From Paenibacillus sp. Soil766 (GTDB lineage: Bacteria > Bacillota > Bacilli > Paenibacillales > NBRC-103111), in NCBI RefSeq assembly GCF_001428105.1, contig NZ_LMSJ01000054.1:308205-372204 (forward strand): 64,000 bases of DNA, given 5' to 3'. Below, piece by piece: positions 25,952 to 34,438 of this stretch. The notes beneath the pieces were generated by a model, which saw nothing but the letters and a program-made list of their open reading frames with translations, was not told where the DNA came from and did not search any database. Position 1 is the first letter of the stretch. Every line of letters starts with the position of its first letter. A program made the position numbers and the translations under genes.

Positions 25952-26866
25952 TCACCGCAAACGGTTAAGCGCCATAAGGGCAGCACCGCTTGCAGCATCT
26001 CTCTTCGGTGTTATACAGGTCATAGCTGGATAACGTTCTTTGAGCCCCTCTATAAAAGCTGTCTGTATGAAGCTATTCTTTAGCAGCGCACTCCCAGCCG
26101 TCGCAAGAACACCTTCCTGCATCGACAATTTTTCCGCAACAGGTACAACCAGTTCAAGCAACGAACGGGCACTTTTATCGACAATGGCCAGTGCTGCTTC
26201 ATCCTCAAGCTCACAAGCCCTCGATAAAATAGGCGCCAATGCCGCGATATCCTTTTTATTCGTCGTTTTGTCATAAACAAACCCAATGATTTGTTGAATC
26301 GAAGTCATGCCTAATTGCTCAAACACCATTGGCGTAATGACCGTCTCCGGCATACGTCCATCATGAGCACGAACGACTACTGACAGCAGATCCCTGCCGA
26401 TACTATAACCGCTGCCCTCATCATCAATAAGGTAGCCGTAGCCGCCAGCACGATGGATGTCACCAGCTTCATTTTTGCCATAACAAATCGAACCCGTTCC
26501 TGCAATCAAAATGATCCCAAGTTCCTTGTTATGCGCGCCACAGAGCGCCGTATCTTGATCGCCGGTTATGAATAGAGCTCCCTCATACCCACATGCCCGA
26601 ACACTCGATTCCAAACGGGTCGTAACGGTCGGATTACTGACACCAGCTGCACCAATACACACTTGCGCGCACTGATGAAGTCCACCGCATACGCTTGCAA
26701 TTGTTCGAAAGATTTCCTCTAAACTAGCTTGAACACTCGCCTCGTCCTGGCCATTATAGTTAATAGCTCCCGATGTAAACGTGTGAACCTCGAGACCACT
26801 CTCATCGACGATGGTTACTGCGGTTTTCGTACCTCCGCCATCAAGTCCCACTGCATATCTCTTCAT
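25952..26866 (-). CDS. BadF/BadG-type N-acetylhexosamine kinase (MurK/NagK-like)
   Basis: A 304-residue ASKHA kinase. The phosphate-1 motif is VGLDGGGTKTAVTIVDESG, with LIAGTGSICYGKN (phosphate-2), GSGYSIGRDLL, and a late GSALLKN. Relatives in Clostridium (MurK) phosphorylate MurNAc and GlcNAc at C6. Because the cluster uses an ABC importer, which unlike a PTS does not phosphorylate its cargo, and encodes MurQ, a MurNAc/GlcNAc kinase is the missing step. This gene fits it. The start ATG at 26866 has AGGAGGTGA at ideal spacing. It lies between nagZ and namZ in a tight run. Confidence 0.85.
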   Translation of the reverse strand: MKRYAVGLDGGGTKTAVTIVDESGLEVHTFTSGAINYNGQDEASVQASLEEIFRTIASVCGGLHQCAQVCIGAAGVSNPTVTTRLESSVRACGYEGALFITGDQDTALCGAHNKELGIILIAGTGSICYGKNEAGDIHRAGGYGYLIDDEGSGYSIGRDLLSVVVRAHDGRMPETVITPMVFEQLGMTSIQQIIGFVYDKTTNKKDIAALAPILSRACELEDEAALAIVDKSARSLLELVVPVAEKLSMQEGVLATAGSALLKNSFIQTAFIEGLKERYPAMTCITPKRDAASGAALMALNRLR

Positions 26867-26906
26867 CAATCAACGTCACCTCCTCATGCCTCTACTATAA
26901 TGCTCT

Positions 26907-28046
26907 CTAATACAGATGGTATTGCTGCTTTCTTCGAGCAAACGCATTGCTCTCCTCACGGAATTGTTCCAACAAAGCCGGAACATCAACCTCAGTCTCA
27001 CGGTAGTAGCTGCCTCCGCCAAGCAAATCTATGAATGGTCTTGAGCCCTCTCTCAAAGGGGGCAAAAATGAAAATTGCTCATAATTGTTCTGAATCGTGT
27101 ACATCAACGTAACGCCAATATCGATGGGACGAACCGCGCGGTTGTCGAGGACATGAATTTGCACGCCTGCACATTGCTCTCCCTGAAACTTCGAGAACGA
27201 CGGTTTAAAATAAACAGGACGGAACACGACACCTGGCAGCTTCTTCGCATTCATTTCATCCGCTAACTTGTGTGCATCAATGAACGGAGCACCAATAATC
27301 TCAAACGGGGCTGTCGTTCCTCTGCCTTCAGATAGATTCGTTCCTTCAATGATACAAGTCCCAGGATACAGCACAACTGTCTCAAATCGCGGAATGCCGA
27401 TGGATGGCATAATCCATGGACGTCCCGTTTCTGGGAAGAGCATGTTACGATCCCAGCCTTCGCAGCGTATGACGTGCAGCTTCCCCTGCCACCCCTTTTC
27501 ATCGTTCGCCATCATCGCGACCTCTCCAGGCGTCATGCCATAACGGACACTAAGCGGGTAGTTGCCGACAAAGGATTCGAATCCGCTTTGCAGCACATTG
27601 CCTTCTACCGTAACGCCATCCAGCGGATTAATGCGGTCCAGTACGACGAATTCTTTGCCAGCTCGCGCACAGTCTTCCAAAGCATAAAGCATCGTATATA
27701 GAAAAGTATAATAGCGGGTTCCAACATCTTGAATATCGTAGACAATGATGTCGACCGCATCCAGCATTTCCTGTGTCAGACGTTTGGAATCTTTCCGATA
27801 CAAGCTGTAGACGGGAACTCCCGTCTGCGGGTCCACATAGGTGTCAACAAGTGCCCCCGCAGCTAAATCGCCTCGAACGCCATGCTCTGGCGAAAACAAC
27901 GCCACTAGATTGAACTTCTCATGGAAGATTTGAATCGTTGATACAAAATCCTTGTTTAATCCCGTAGGTGCCGTAATCAACCCTACCCGTTTACCTGTGA
28001 ACAAGTGAGCATACTTATCTATACAATCAATACCATTTAAGATCAT
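26907..28046 (-). CDS. namZ: exo-beta-N-acetylmuramidase NamZ (DUF1343)
   Basis: A 379-residue protein covering the full DUF1343 family: GLITAPTGLNKDF, ALFSPEHGVRGDLAAGA, DIQDVGTRYYTFLYTM, LDRINPLDG, and YPLSVRYGMTPGEVA. B. subtilis NamZ (YbbC) releases MurNAc from the non-reducing end of peptidoglycan fragments and works with NagZ and AmiE. I chose the ATG at 28046 because GGGGGAGG lies seven bases upstream. From there the chain starts MILNGIDCIDKYAHLF without a signal peptide, unlike the secreted B. subtilis enzyme. Confidence 0.93.
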   Translation of the reverse strand: MILNGIDCIDKYAHLFTGKRVGLITAPTGLNKDFVSTIQIFHEKFNLVALFSPEHGVRGDLAAGALVDTYVDPQTGVPVYSLYRKDSKRLTQEMLDAVDIIVYDIQDVGTRYYTFLYTMLYALEDCARAGKEFVVLDRINPLDGVTVEGNVLQSGFESFVGNYPLSVRYGMTPGEVAMMANDEKGWQGKLHVIRCEGWDRNMLFPETGRPWIMPSIGIPRFETVVLYPGTCIIEGTNLSEGRGTTAPFEIIGAPFIDAHKLADEMNAKKLPGVVFRPVYFKPSFSKFQGEQCAGVQIHVLDNRAVRPIDIGVTLMYTIQNNYEQFSFLPPLREGSRPFIDLLGGGSYYRETEVDVPALLEQFREESNAFARRKQQYHLY

Positions 28047-28078
28047 CGCTGCCTCCCCCAAACTCACCTTGATTTTAA

Positions 28079-28115
28079 AATGACTGCAACAAGCTCAAGT
28101 CTCGTTACAGTCATT
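28079..28115 (-). terminator. hairpin between the PIG-L-like and namZ genes
   Basis: AATGACTG...CAGTCATT forms a long stem with an imperfect inner part (GTAACGAG / CTTGTTGC). On the minus strand it is followed by TTTTAAAATC, a moderate T run. It may reduce readthrough from the transporter half to the enzyme half of the cluster. Confidence 0.55.
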
Positions 28116-28151
28116 TGGTATTTTTTTAAGATTCAGTTTTATGATTTCGTA

Positions 28152-28856
28152 TTATAATTCCGATTGGCGAATTCGCATCGTTTCTTCAGGCACCATGAAC
28201 GTCTGCGCATATTCTTTTCTCGCTTCAAGACCGCGTACACGCATCAGATGCTTGTAATACTCCAAGTATTGGAACGATTTACTGCCCGTCACGAACCAAT
28301 GTGTCGACACCGCCTTCACCCATAGATCGAACGCCTCTTTTGGGAAATCGACATAGACATAAGGACGATAATCGACGGCATCTTCCCAGTTCTCGGCGTA
28401 ATACAACTTGGCTGCAAAATGTGCAGGTTTCTCTCTCTCAAACGAAGATAGCCCCGCGAAAAAGCGCGCATCATTCACAATACGGTGAGTCGTCATATGA
28501 TCCTTATGCATGCTGTTCTTAAAATGAGTGATGATCACGTTCGGCTTCACGTCGCGAATCACATCGCATACCCGATAACGCATTTCTTCGTTATCTTGCA
28601 GTTCACCGTCTGGAATGTCAAAGACGATAGATTCCCCGCCTAACATTTCTGCGAAAGTTCTGGCCTCATTTACTTTTTGCACACGATATTCCTTCATGTC
28701 TTGTCCAGCAGGAACGCCACGCTCCCCGGCAGTTAACGCTAAAGTAACAATGCGATCACCCTTCAGAGAGTGGTGGGCTAGTACGCCTCCTGCGGTTAAT
28801 TCCGCATCTCCGACGTGACCTCCGATAGCTAGAATGGTCAATTTTGGCTCGCTCAT
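28152..28856 (-). CDS. PIG-L/LmbE-family protein with altered zinc motif
   Basis: A 234-residue protein with the PIG-L deacetylase fold: a Rossmann-like start, AELTAGGVLAHHSLKGD, and HKDHMTTHRIVNDARF. Known members (MshB, BshB, DACs) deacetylate N-acetylglucosamine groups and carry HPDD near the N-terminus. Here the motif reads GHVGDAE (His14, Gly16, Asp17). The metal ligands remain but the usual general-base Asp is Gly. The start overlaps the upstream GNAT stop as TAATG, indicating coupling. Cluster context suggests action on an amino sugar or muropeptide, but activity is uncertain given the missing residue. Confidence 0.75.
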   Translation of the reverse strand: MSEPKLTILAIGGHVGDAELTAGGVLAHHSLKGDRIVTLALTAGERGVPAGQDMKEYRVQKVNEARTFAEMLGGESIVFDIPDGELQDNEEMRYRVCDVIRDVKPNVIITHFKNSMHKDHMTTHRIVNDARFFAGLSSFEREKPAHFAAKLYYAENWEDAVDYRPYVYVDFPKEAFDLWVKAVSTHWFVTGSKSFQYLEYYKHLMRVRGLEARKEYAQTFMVPEETMRIRQSEL

Positions 28857-29824
28857 TAGACAAACTCCCTTCTCATTACAGCAAAATGTTTCACCGTTTG
28901 AAAACCTGCTCGTTCATAAATTCGGATGGCTGGGTTCGACATCCCAGTAAATAGCGACATGTATTCGGTGCCAATTTCCTGAAACGCTTCACATAGCTTA
29001 TAAAATAATAGACTGCCTAAACCATGTCCCTCATGGTCATGAAGCACACCGATACCGGCAAAATAACCTCGTCCATTCGCTTGACGAATAACGGGTCCTG
29101 CGAAGCCAATAACCTTGCCTTGATAGGCTGCAATGACAACGGGCACACCCTGCGCCGTCGCGCCACCGATCTCCTTTTGCCATAACGGATTCCCAAAGCC
29201 CTCCAACATGACTTCCACAGCAGCGTGCTTACCCGAGTCAAACATATCGATCGTGTACCCGTGGGCTCGCGCTTTGGCTTCTTTCACACTGTATTCGCCC
29301 GGCATCGTAAACGCTGACAAATGGAGATACATAGCGCATTGCTTCGCTCGTTCGAAATAGCCTGTACCTAGCAAAAACGTATAAAACCTACTTTCTACCG
29401 GTACACCTGGGGCATTATTATGCTCATGCTTGGGAGTATCCGGGATATACCATGGCAATAACATGGGATTGAAAAAGAGGATATCGGCTTGCTTCTTCCC
29501 CAACTGTTTAAAGCGGTCTTCCAAAGCAGTTAATAGCATTAAATAATTCGCATCCGTGTCATGCCCGCTCGCCAACACGATGCAGGTGATGTATCCAGCC
29601 ACGTCCCCAAGGGGAAGATCATCTCCCGTGCATCCGCACGCAAAACCGATGACCACATCATCTGCAAGTAGAAGGAACGTGCCTTCTCTATCGAAATAAG
29701 GATTCCCCGCAAAGATCCCATCAAAGCTTTGTTCTGTAAGCTCCTTATAGCCATCCTTCACCGCGGCTTCATTCCATAACGCGATAACGGATTGCCGATA
29801 GGAATCATCCCAAGTTATCAGCAT
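28856..29824 (-). CDS. tandem GNAT acetyltransferase in the MurNAc cluster
   Basis: A 322-residue protein with two acetyltransferase-like halves. The second (about 170-320) has the clearer acetyl-CoA signature GIGVLHDHEGHGLGSLLFYK and a typical C-terminal IRIYERAGFQTVKHF. The start has AAGGAGG ten bases upstream. It is translationally coupled to the PIG-L-like gene downstream (shared TAATG) and follows the permease genes. Pairing of an acetyltransferase with a deacetylase-like protein in a MurNAc operon suggests acetylation chemistry on an imported amino sugar, but the substrate is unknown. Confidence 0.75.
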   Translation of the reverse strand: MLITWDDSYRQSVIALWNEAAVKDGYKELTEQSFDGIFAGNPYFDREGTFLLLADDVVIGFACGCTGDDLPLGDVAGYITCIVLASGHDTDANYLMLLTALEDRFKQLGKKQADILFFNPMLLPWYIPDTPKHEHNNAPGVPVESRFYTFLLGTGYFERAKQCAMYLHLSAFTMPGEYSVKEAKARAHGYTIDMFDSGKHAAVEVMLEGFGNPLWQKEIGGATAQGVPVVIAAYQGKVIGFAGPVIRQANGRGYFAGIGVLHDHEGHGLGSLLFYKLCEAFQEIGTEYMSLFTGMSNPAIRIYERAGFQTVKHFAVMRREFV

Positions 29825-29852
29825 GCTGCAGCTGCCTCCTTTTGACCCGAGT

Positions 29853-30713
29853 TTAGCCCTTCACTGCGCCTACCGTTACGCCTTCCAAGAAGTATCTTTG
29901 CAGGCTAAAGAATAGTATAAACATAGGTAATGCCGAGATTGTAGCCCCTGCCATCATTGGCGCGATCAACGTTGTATTGGCAAAACGGAAGCTTTTCAGA
30001 CCGACCTGAATCGTCTGCATTTCCATCGTATTGGTCACAAGCAGCGGCCAGAAGAACGTATTCCAGCTCTCCATAAACGTCAGAATCGCCATAACGGCCA
30101 TAACGGTTTTGGACAAAGGCAGAATAATTTTTCCATAAATCTGGAACTGATTGCAGCCTTCAATTTTGGCACACTCCAGAATTTCGTTCGGGATGCTGCC
30201 CATAAATTGTTTAGCAAGAAAAATATTAAACACAGTAACTAAACTTGGCAAAATCAATGCGCTGTACGTATTTTGCAATTCAAACACGTTGACCATCAAA
30301 ATGTATAACGGTACAAGCGTCACTTGATGAGGAATCATCATGGAACCAAGCAGCAATGCAAAGAGAAAGCCTCTGCCTTTGAATTGAATTTTCGAGAACG
30401 CGTAGCCCGCCATACTGGCAAATAAAACGTTTGAAATCATCGTAATGACTGCTACAATGAGCGAGTTCAGCAACCAACGAACGGAATGCTCATTAAAGGC
30501 AAAGAAGTATTTATAGGACTCAAGCGTAAATTTTTTAGGAAATAGAGAATACTCAATCTCTCCGACCGCAACTGGATCACTGAGTGATGAAATGAACATG
30601 AAGTAAATTGGAAATATCGTCGCCAAAGCAAAAAGTAAGAGGGCGATAAAAATGATCGCATTTCTAATCTTTTTCACTTTAGGTTTATCTGCGTGATTGC
30701 TATACAAAGCCAT
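29853..30713 (-). CDS. carbohydrate ABC transporter permease (MalG-type)
   Basis: A 286-residue inner-membrane permease with six membrane segments and the EAA loop seen as ILECAKIEGCNQFQIYGKIILPLSK. It forms the importer with the permease and binding protein encoded just upstream. No ATPase gene is in the cluster, which is usual for carbohydrate importers of Gram-positives that share an MsmX-type ATPase. Cluster content implies MurNAc-containing cargo. Confidence 0.9.
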   Translation of the reverse strand: MALYSNHADKPKVKKIRNAIIFIALLLFALATIFPIYFMFISSLSDPVAVGEIEYSLFPKKFTLESYKYFFAFNEHSVRWLLNSLIVAVITMISNVLFASMAGYAFSKIQFKGRGFLFALLLGSMMIPHQVTLVPLYILMVNVFELQNTYSALILPSLVTVFNIFLAKQFMGSIPNEILECAKIEGCNQFQIYGKIILPLSKTVMAVMAILTFMESWNTFFWPLLVTNTMEMQTIQVGLKSFRFANTTLIAPMMAGATISALPMFILFFSLQRYFLEGVTVGAVKG

Positions 30714-30727
30714 TTATTATCGCCTCC

Positions 30728-31630
30728 TTAATACTCGACGTCTTTACCCGAAATTTTAAACTGAAAGTATGCAATGATGCCGATCACGACAGCCAAAAGC
30801 AAGGATTGTGCTGCGGCTTTACCGAAATCGAACAGCGTGAACGCATTGTCGAAAATAAGCAAACCAACCATTGTCGTCGCATGATTCGGTCCACCGCCGG
30901 TCATTAGGAAGGCATTTTGGAATACCTGGAATGAACCAATAACGCCAGTCACCAGTAGAAACAGTGTAGCTGGACGCAGGCAAGGAATCACGATGTGCCA
31001 TAGCTTCAGGAAGAAGCCCGCGCCATCAAGCTCTGCCGCTTCGTAATACGTTTCGTCAATACCTAGCAAGCCAGCTAAGTAAATAATGATGCTTGTGCCA
31101 TGACTCGATAGCCAGGACATGAGGACCAATGAGAACATTGCTGTTGCGCTTTGGCCTAGCCAGTTCTGATTCTCGAAACCAAAGAGAGCAATGACATGAT
31201 TCATGATACCGCCGTCCATCGGGTCGAAAATCCAGAGCCATACAACCGCCAATGCAACACCTGAAGCGACCATTGGCAAATAATAAATGCCTTTGAAGAA
31301 AGATTGCGTTTTCTTCTTAAGCGGCAAAATCAAAATAGCTAGTATAAAGGAAAGAAACAAGTTGACAGGCACCGTCAAAACGGTATAAACGACTGTGTTG
31401 CGCATCGCTTTCCAAAACAACGGATCCGTCAACGAATTTACGTAATTGTCAAAGCCAATGAACGTGGAACCAAGCGGTTTGTATTTCTGCATACTAATGA
31501 TAAAGGCACTTACAACCGGGTAAGCATGAAACAACACAAACACGATGAGAGAAACAGCAATAAACGCATAACCCCAAAGGGCATCTCCTTGAAACTTCTT
31601 TCTTTTAATCGGTTTTGCGATATGATTCAA
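30728..31630 (-). CDS. carbohydrate ABC transporter permease (MalF-type)
   Basis: A six-TM permease of about 300 residues with the EAA motif in YYEAAELDGAGFFLKLWHIVIPCLRP. I favour the TTG at 31630, eight bases after AGGGGGG; the GTG at 31639 overlaps that site. It lies 14 bases from the MalG-type gene and is the second channel subunit of the presumed muropeptide/MurNAc importer. Confidence 0.9.
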   Translation of the reverse strand: MNHIAKPIKRKKFQGDALWGYAFIAVSLIVFVLFHAYPVVSAFIISMQKYKPLGSTFIGFDNYVNSLTDPLFWKAMRNTVVYTVLTVPVNLFLSFILAILILPLKKKTQSFFKGIYYLPMVASGVALAVVWLWIFDPMDGGIMNHVIALFGFENQNWLGQSATAMFSLVLMSWLSSHGTSIIIYLAGLLGIDETYYEAAELDGAGFFLKLWHIVIPCLRPATLFLLVTGVIGSFQVFQNAFLMTGGGPNHATTMVGLLIFDNAFTLFDFGKAAAQSLLLAVVIGIIAYFQFKISGKDVEY

Positions 31631-31723
31631 ACTTGTCACCCCCCTTTCAGAAACTTTCGCTTAAAATAGTTCGGATAGCCGCGCAGCAGTTGCTGCACGC
31701 CTATCCGAAGATCACGCTATATG

Positions 31724-33160
31724 TTAGTCTTTAGCAATTCCGTCTGCACCAAACTCTTTAATCGCTGCAGCTTTCACTGCATCATACATAGCTTGAGGCG
31801 TAATTTCACCTGCAAGTAGACCTTGGAATTTAGGAACGATTACTTCTGTTTCCAACTTAATTGCTTTTGCAGCCAAATCAGTCGGAATATCTGTACGGTT
31901 CGGTGTTGCATTTTTAAGCATGTTGTCCACAGCTGCTACGTTGTCAGGATTTCTGTCAATCTTCATGCTCTCAGCAGCTTTTTTCGCGCTTTTCGTAATA
32001 TGCGCAGCGAACAGATCGTTATTCGTCGCTGCTGCAACGTTACCGCTAGCCAAGAAGTAAGCCGCTTTTACAACGTTTGCTTTATGCTCAGCAGTCGGCT
32101 CTTTTTTGCCGCGGAACGTCATGTAACCATCAACAACTGTGTTCGCGGATGCTTTAGCACCTTGGAACGTTGGAGCAGGCAATACGATGTAATCAACGGG
32201 TACGCTGTCTTTTACAGCACTAGCGTCATTTGCTTTAAGTTTCGCATTGTTTGCTTTTGCGGAGTTTTCAAATACAGCAAGACCTTTACCTGTGATCATT
32301 GTTTGAGCTGTTAAGAACATGTTCCAACGCTTACCTGCATCGACGGAGCTAAGCTCTTTCGGCATGGAACCGTCATCGATCAGTTGACGAAGATCCTTCA
32401 GCAAGCCCAGGTAGTTTTTGCTTGTGTAAGCATATTTCATATCGGATGTAAATGCGTAAGGCATACCAGCGTTTTTAGCCATAATGCCCAGGTAGTCAAC
32501 CGCAGCTACCCCTTTTACTGCAAACGTAAAGCCGTAACGCGTTTTACCGTTTTCAGTAACTACGCCTTTCTTGATCGCTTGACGGAATTCATCGTAAGTC
32601 CAGCCATTTGTCTGTACTTTTTTCCAGTCAATGCCCGCTTTCTCTAAGAACTCTTTATTACCGCCTAATGCATGAACTTCCATGTAAGCTGGGAAGCCGT
32701 ATAGACCTTTGCCGCTTTTCATGTAATCCAATGCCGTTTTATCGTAATCGCCTGTCATCTCAGCTGTAGCTGTATCTGAAACATCCATCAACAAGCCTTG
32801 CTCCAAATATTTCGGGATTGTTCCTGAACCACCGAAAGCGATATCCGGAGGGCTACCTGCATTCACTTGTGTATCCAGCTTCTGTTTCATATCTTCCCAG
32901 CTTGCTGGTTCGATTTTCAACGTTAGGTTTGGATATTGAGCTGTGAAATCCTTGGACAATTGTTCAAATGTTTTTTGATAGTTCGGTGAAACCGGTGGAA
33001 GTAGTGCAGTAATCGTGTCTTTCGCAGTGCTGGCTGTAGCTGCAGGAGCGTTCGTGCCTGCTGGTGTAGTTGTTTCTTTCGTACCAGAAGTACCACCACA
33101 AGCTGTTAGAGCCATTGTTAAAGCTACGACAGAAGCTAAAATGGGCATTTTTCTTTTCAT
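31724..33160 (-). CDS. solute-binding lipoprotein of the MurNAc-cluster ABC importer
   Basis: A 478-residue family-1 extracellular binding protein. The lipoprotein signal is KRKMPILASVVALTMALTAC with the lipobox Cys in LTAC. A Thr/Ala-rich linker follows, then the SBP fold (FTAQYPNLTLKIEPASWEDM, AGSPPDIAFGG). I chose the ATG at 33160, ten bases after AGGAGG; an upstream TTG overlaps the site. It lies directly after murQ on the same strand. Whether it binds MurNAc, GlcNAc-MurNAc or muropeptides cannot be read from sequence, but cytosolic NagZ and NamZ downstream favour disaccharide or muropeptide. Confidence 0.9.
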   Translation of the reverse strand: MKRKMPILASVVALTMALTACGGTSGTKETTTPAGTNAPAATASTAKDTITALLPPVSPNYQKTFEQLSKDFTAQYPNLTLKIEPASWEDMKQKLDTQVNAGSPPDIAFGGSGTIPKYLEQGLLMDVSDTATAEMTGDYDKTALDYMKSGKGLYGFPAYMEVHALGGNKEFLEKAGIDWKKVQTNGWTYDEFRQAIKKGVVTENGKTRYGFTFAVKGVAAVDYLGIMAKNAGMPYAFTSDMKYAYTSKNYLGLLKDLRQLIDDGSMPKELSSVDAGKRWNMFLTAQTMITGKGLAVFENSAKANNAKLKANDASAVKDSVPVDYIVLPAPTFQGAKASANTVVDGYMTFRGKKEPTAEHKANVVKAAYFLASGNVAAATNNDLFAAHITKSAKKAAESMKIDRNPDNVAAVDNMLKNATPNRTDIPTDLAAKAIKLETEVIVPKFQGLLAGEITPQAMYDAVKAAAIKEFGADGIAKD

Positions 33161-33231
33161 GAAAAACAAACCTCCTAGTGTAGGGATCCTTGATGATTGA
33201 TCAAGTCTCTCCTCATTTGTTTTACTAATGA

Positions 33232-34146
33232 TTACACGACTTTTACATAGGTCCGTATGGCTCTCTTCAAACTACCCTCACACTGTTCTAACGCGTCTTC
33301 CGCTTCCTTCACATCCATGCCGGTTTTAATCATCATAATGGCAAGTTTGCAGTTCATAGATGCTTTCTCGAGATGGGCACTCGCTGTTGCTTCATCCACC
33401 CCAGTTGCAATCCTTATGATGCGAATAGAGCGATCATGCAATTTAATATTGCTAGCCTTCATGTCAACCATGAGATTGTTATACGTCTTTCCAAGCTTAA
33501 CCATTGTTCCCGTAGTCAGCATGTTAAGAACCAGCTTCTGTGCTGTACCCGCCTTCAGACGAGTAGATCCCATAATAACTTCTGGCCCAACCACTGGCGC
33601 GATGCATACATCTGTAACAGCTACCAATTTGGAATCCTTGTTATTTACGACACCAATTGTTGCGGCACCAATTTCTTTCGCTTTCTTCAAGCAAGCGATA
33701 ACGAATTGTGCACTTCCGCTGGCCGTAATCCCAATTACCGCATCCTTAGCTGTCACTCCGCATCGTTCAATGAGGGCGACCCCCTCCTCAGCGTTGTCTT
33801 CAAAACCTTCCACTGCTGTTCGCAGTGCCCCATCGCCACCGGCGATATGACCTTGCACCATCATTGGATCAATGCCAAAGGTTGGAGGACATTCAGAAGC
33901 ATCAAGCACACCGAGTCTGCCAGAGGATCCAGCTCCTACGTAGAGCATTCTGCCACCGTTTTTGAGAACTCCATGCAAAATATCAACCGCTTTCATGATC
34001 TGCGGTATTTCGGCTCCGACTGCTGCTGGAACCAATGCATCCTGTTCATTCATCATCCGAAGCATTTGCTCTGTTGAACATTCGTCTATTGTCTGTGTCT
34101 TCTCATTAATCTCTTCCGTAGTTAAACCCGATAGATACTCATCCAT
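33232..34146 (-). CDS. murQ: N-acetylmuramic acid 6-phosphate etherase MurQ
   Basis: A 304-residue SIS-domain lyase that converts MurNAc-6-phosphate to GlcNAc-6-phosphate and D-lactate. Diagnostic motifs are LYVGAGSSGRLGVLDASECPP, split by me at GRLG, with the catalytic-region Glu in SECPPTFG, and VNNKDSKLVAVTDVCI. I chose the ATG at 34146 because AGGAGG lies seven bases upstream; the frame extends to 34239 without a site. It is the first gene after the promoter at 34300-34328 and heads the import/recovery operon. Confidence 0.96.
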   Translation of the reverse strand: MDEYLSGLTTEEINEKTQTIDECSTEQMLRMMNEQDALVPAAVGAEIPQIMKAVDILHGVLKNGGRMLYVGAGSSGRLGVLDASECPPTFGIDPMMVQGHIAGGDGALRTAVEGFEDNAEEGVALIERCGVTAKDAVIGITASGSAQFVIACLKKAKEIGAATIGVVNNKDSKLVAVTDVCIAPVVGPEVIMGSTRLKAGTAQKLVLNMLTTGTMVKLGKTYNNLMVDMKASNIKLHDRSIRIIRIATGVDEATASAHLEKASMNCKLAIMMIKTGMDVKEAEDALEQCEGSLKRAIRTYVKVV

Positions 34147-34299
34147 GCTGTTGTCCTCCTGCCTGCTGTACTCTTTTCCACAATAGAAAGTATAAGTTTT
34201 CGATTCTCGAAAACGTCTTTCTGTTTGGCGATAAAACACACATCTAAACGCGGCCGCTCATCTTTGAATGGCCTCGATAGAGGTTTTCTCACTGGTTTT

Positions 34300-34328
34300 A
34301 TATTAGCGAAAAACTTCAACTTGGTCAA
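34300..34328 (-). promoter_or_regulatory. sigma-A-type promoter of the murQ operon
   Basis: On the minus strand TTGACC (34323-34328) and TAATAT (34300-34305) are separated by 17 bp. That is a near-consensus vegetative promoter about 150 bp upstream of the murQ ATG. Confidence 0.75.
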
Positions 34329-34339
34329 TACTTTTTGAA

Positions 34340-34364
34340 ATTTTATTTTATGGTAAAATAAAAT
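34340..34364. promoter_or_regulatory. perfect inverted repeat upstream of the murQ promoter (candidate MurR operator)
   Basis: ATTTTATTTTA-TGG-TAAAATAAAAT has perfect 11-bp arms centred about 25 bp upstream of the -35 box. The overlapping string GAAATTTTATTT also occurs upstream of murR at 35422, as expected for a shared regulator. Binding is inferred. Confidence 0.5.
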
Positions 34365-34438
34365 ATTGATTTTTTATTTCTAAATTTTCTACAAAAAAAA
34401 CGAAGCCTGAAAGGACATCGTTAGTGTGTTCGATTTGC

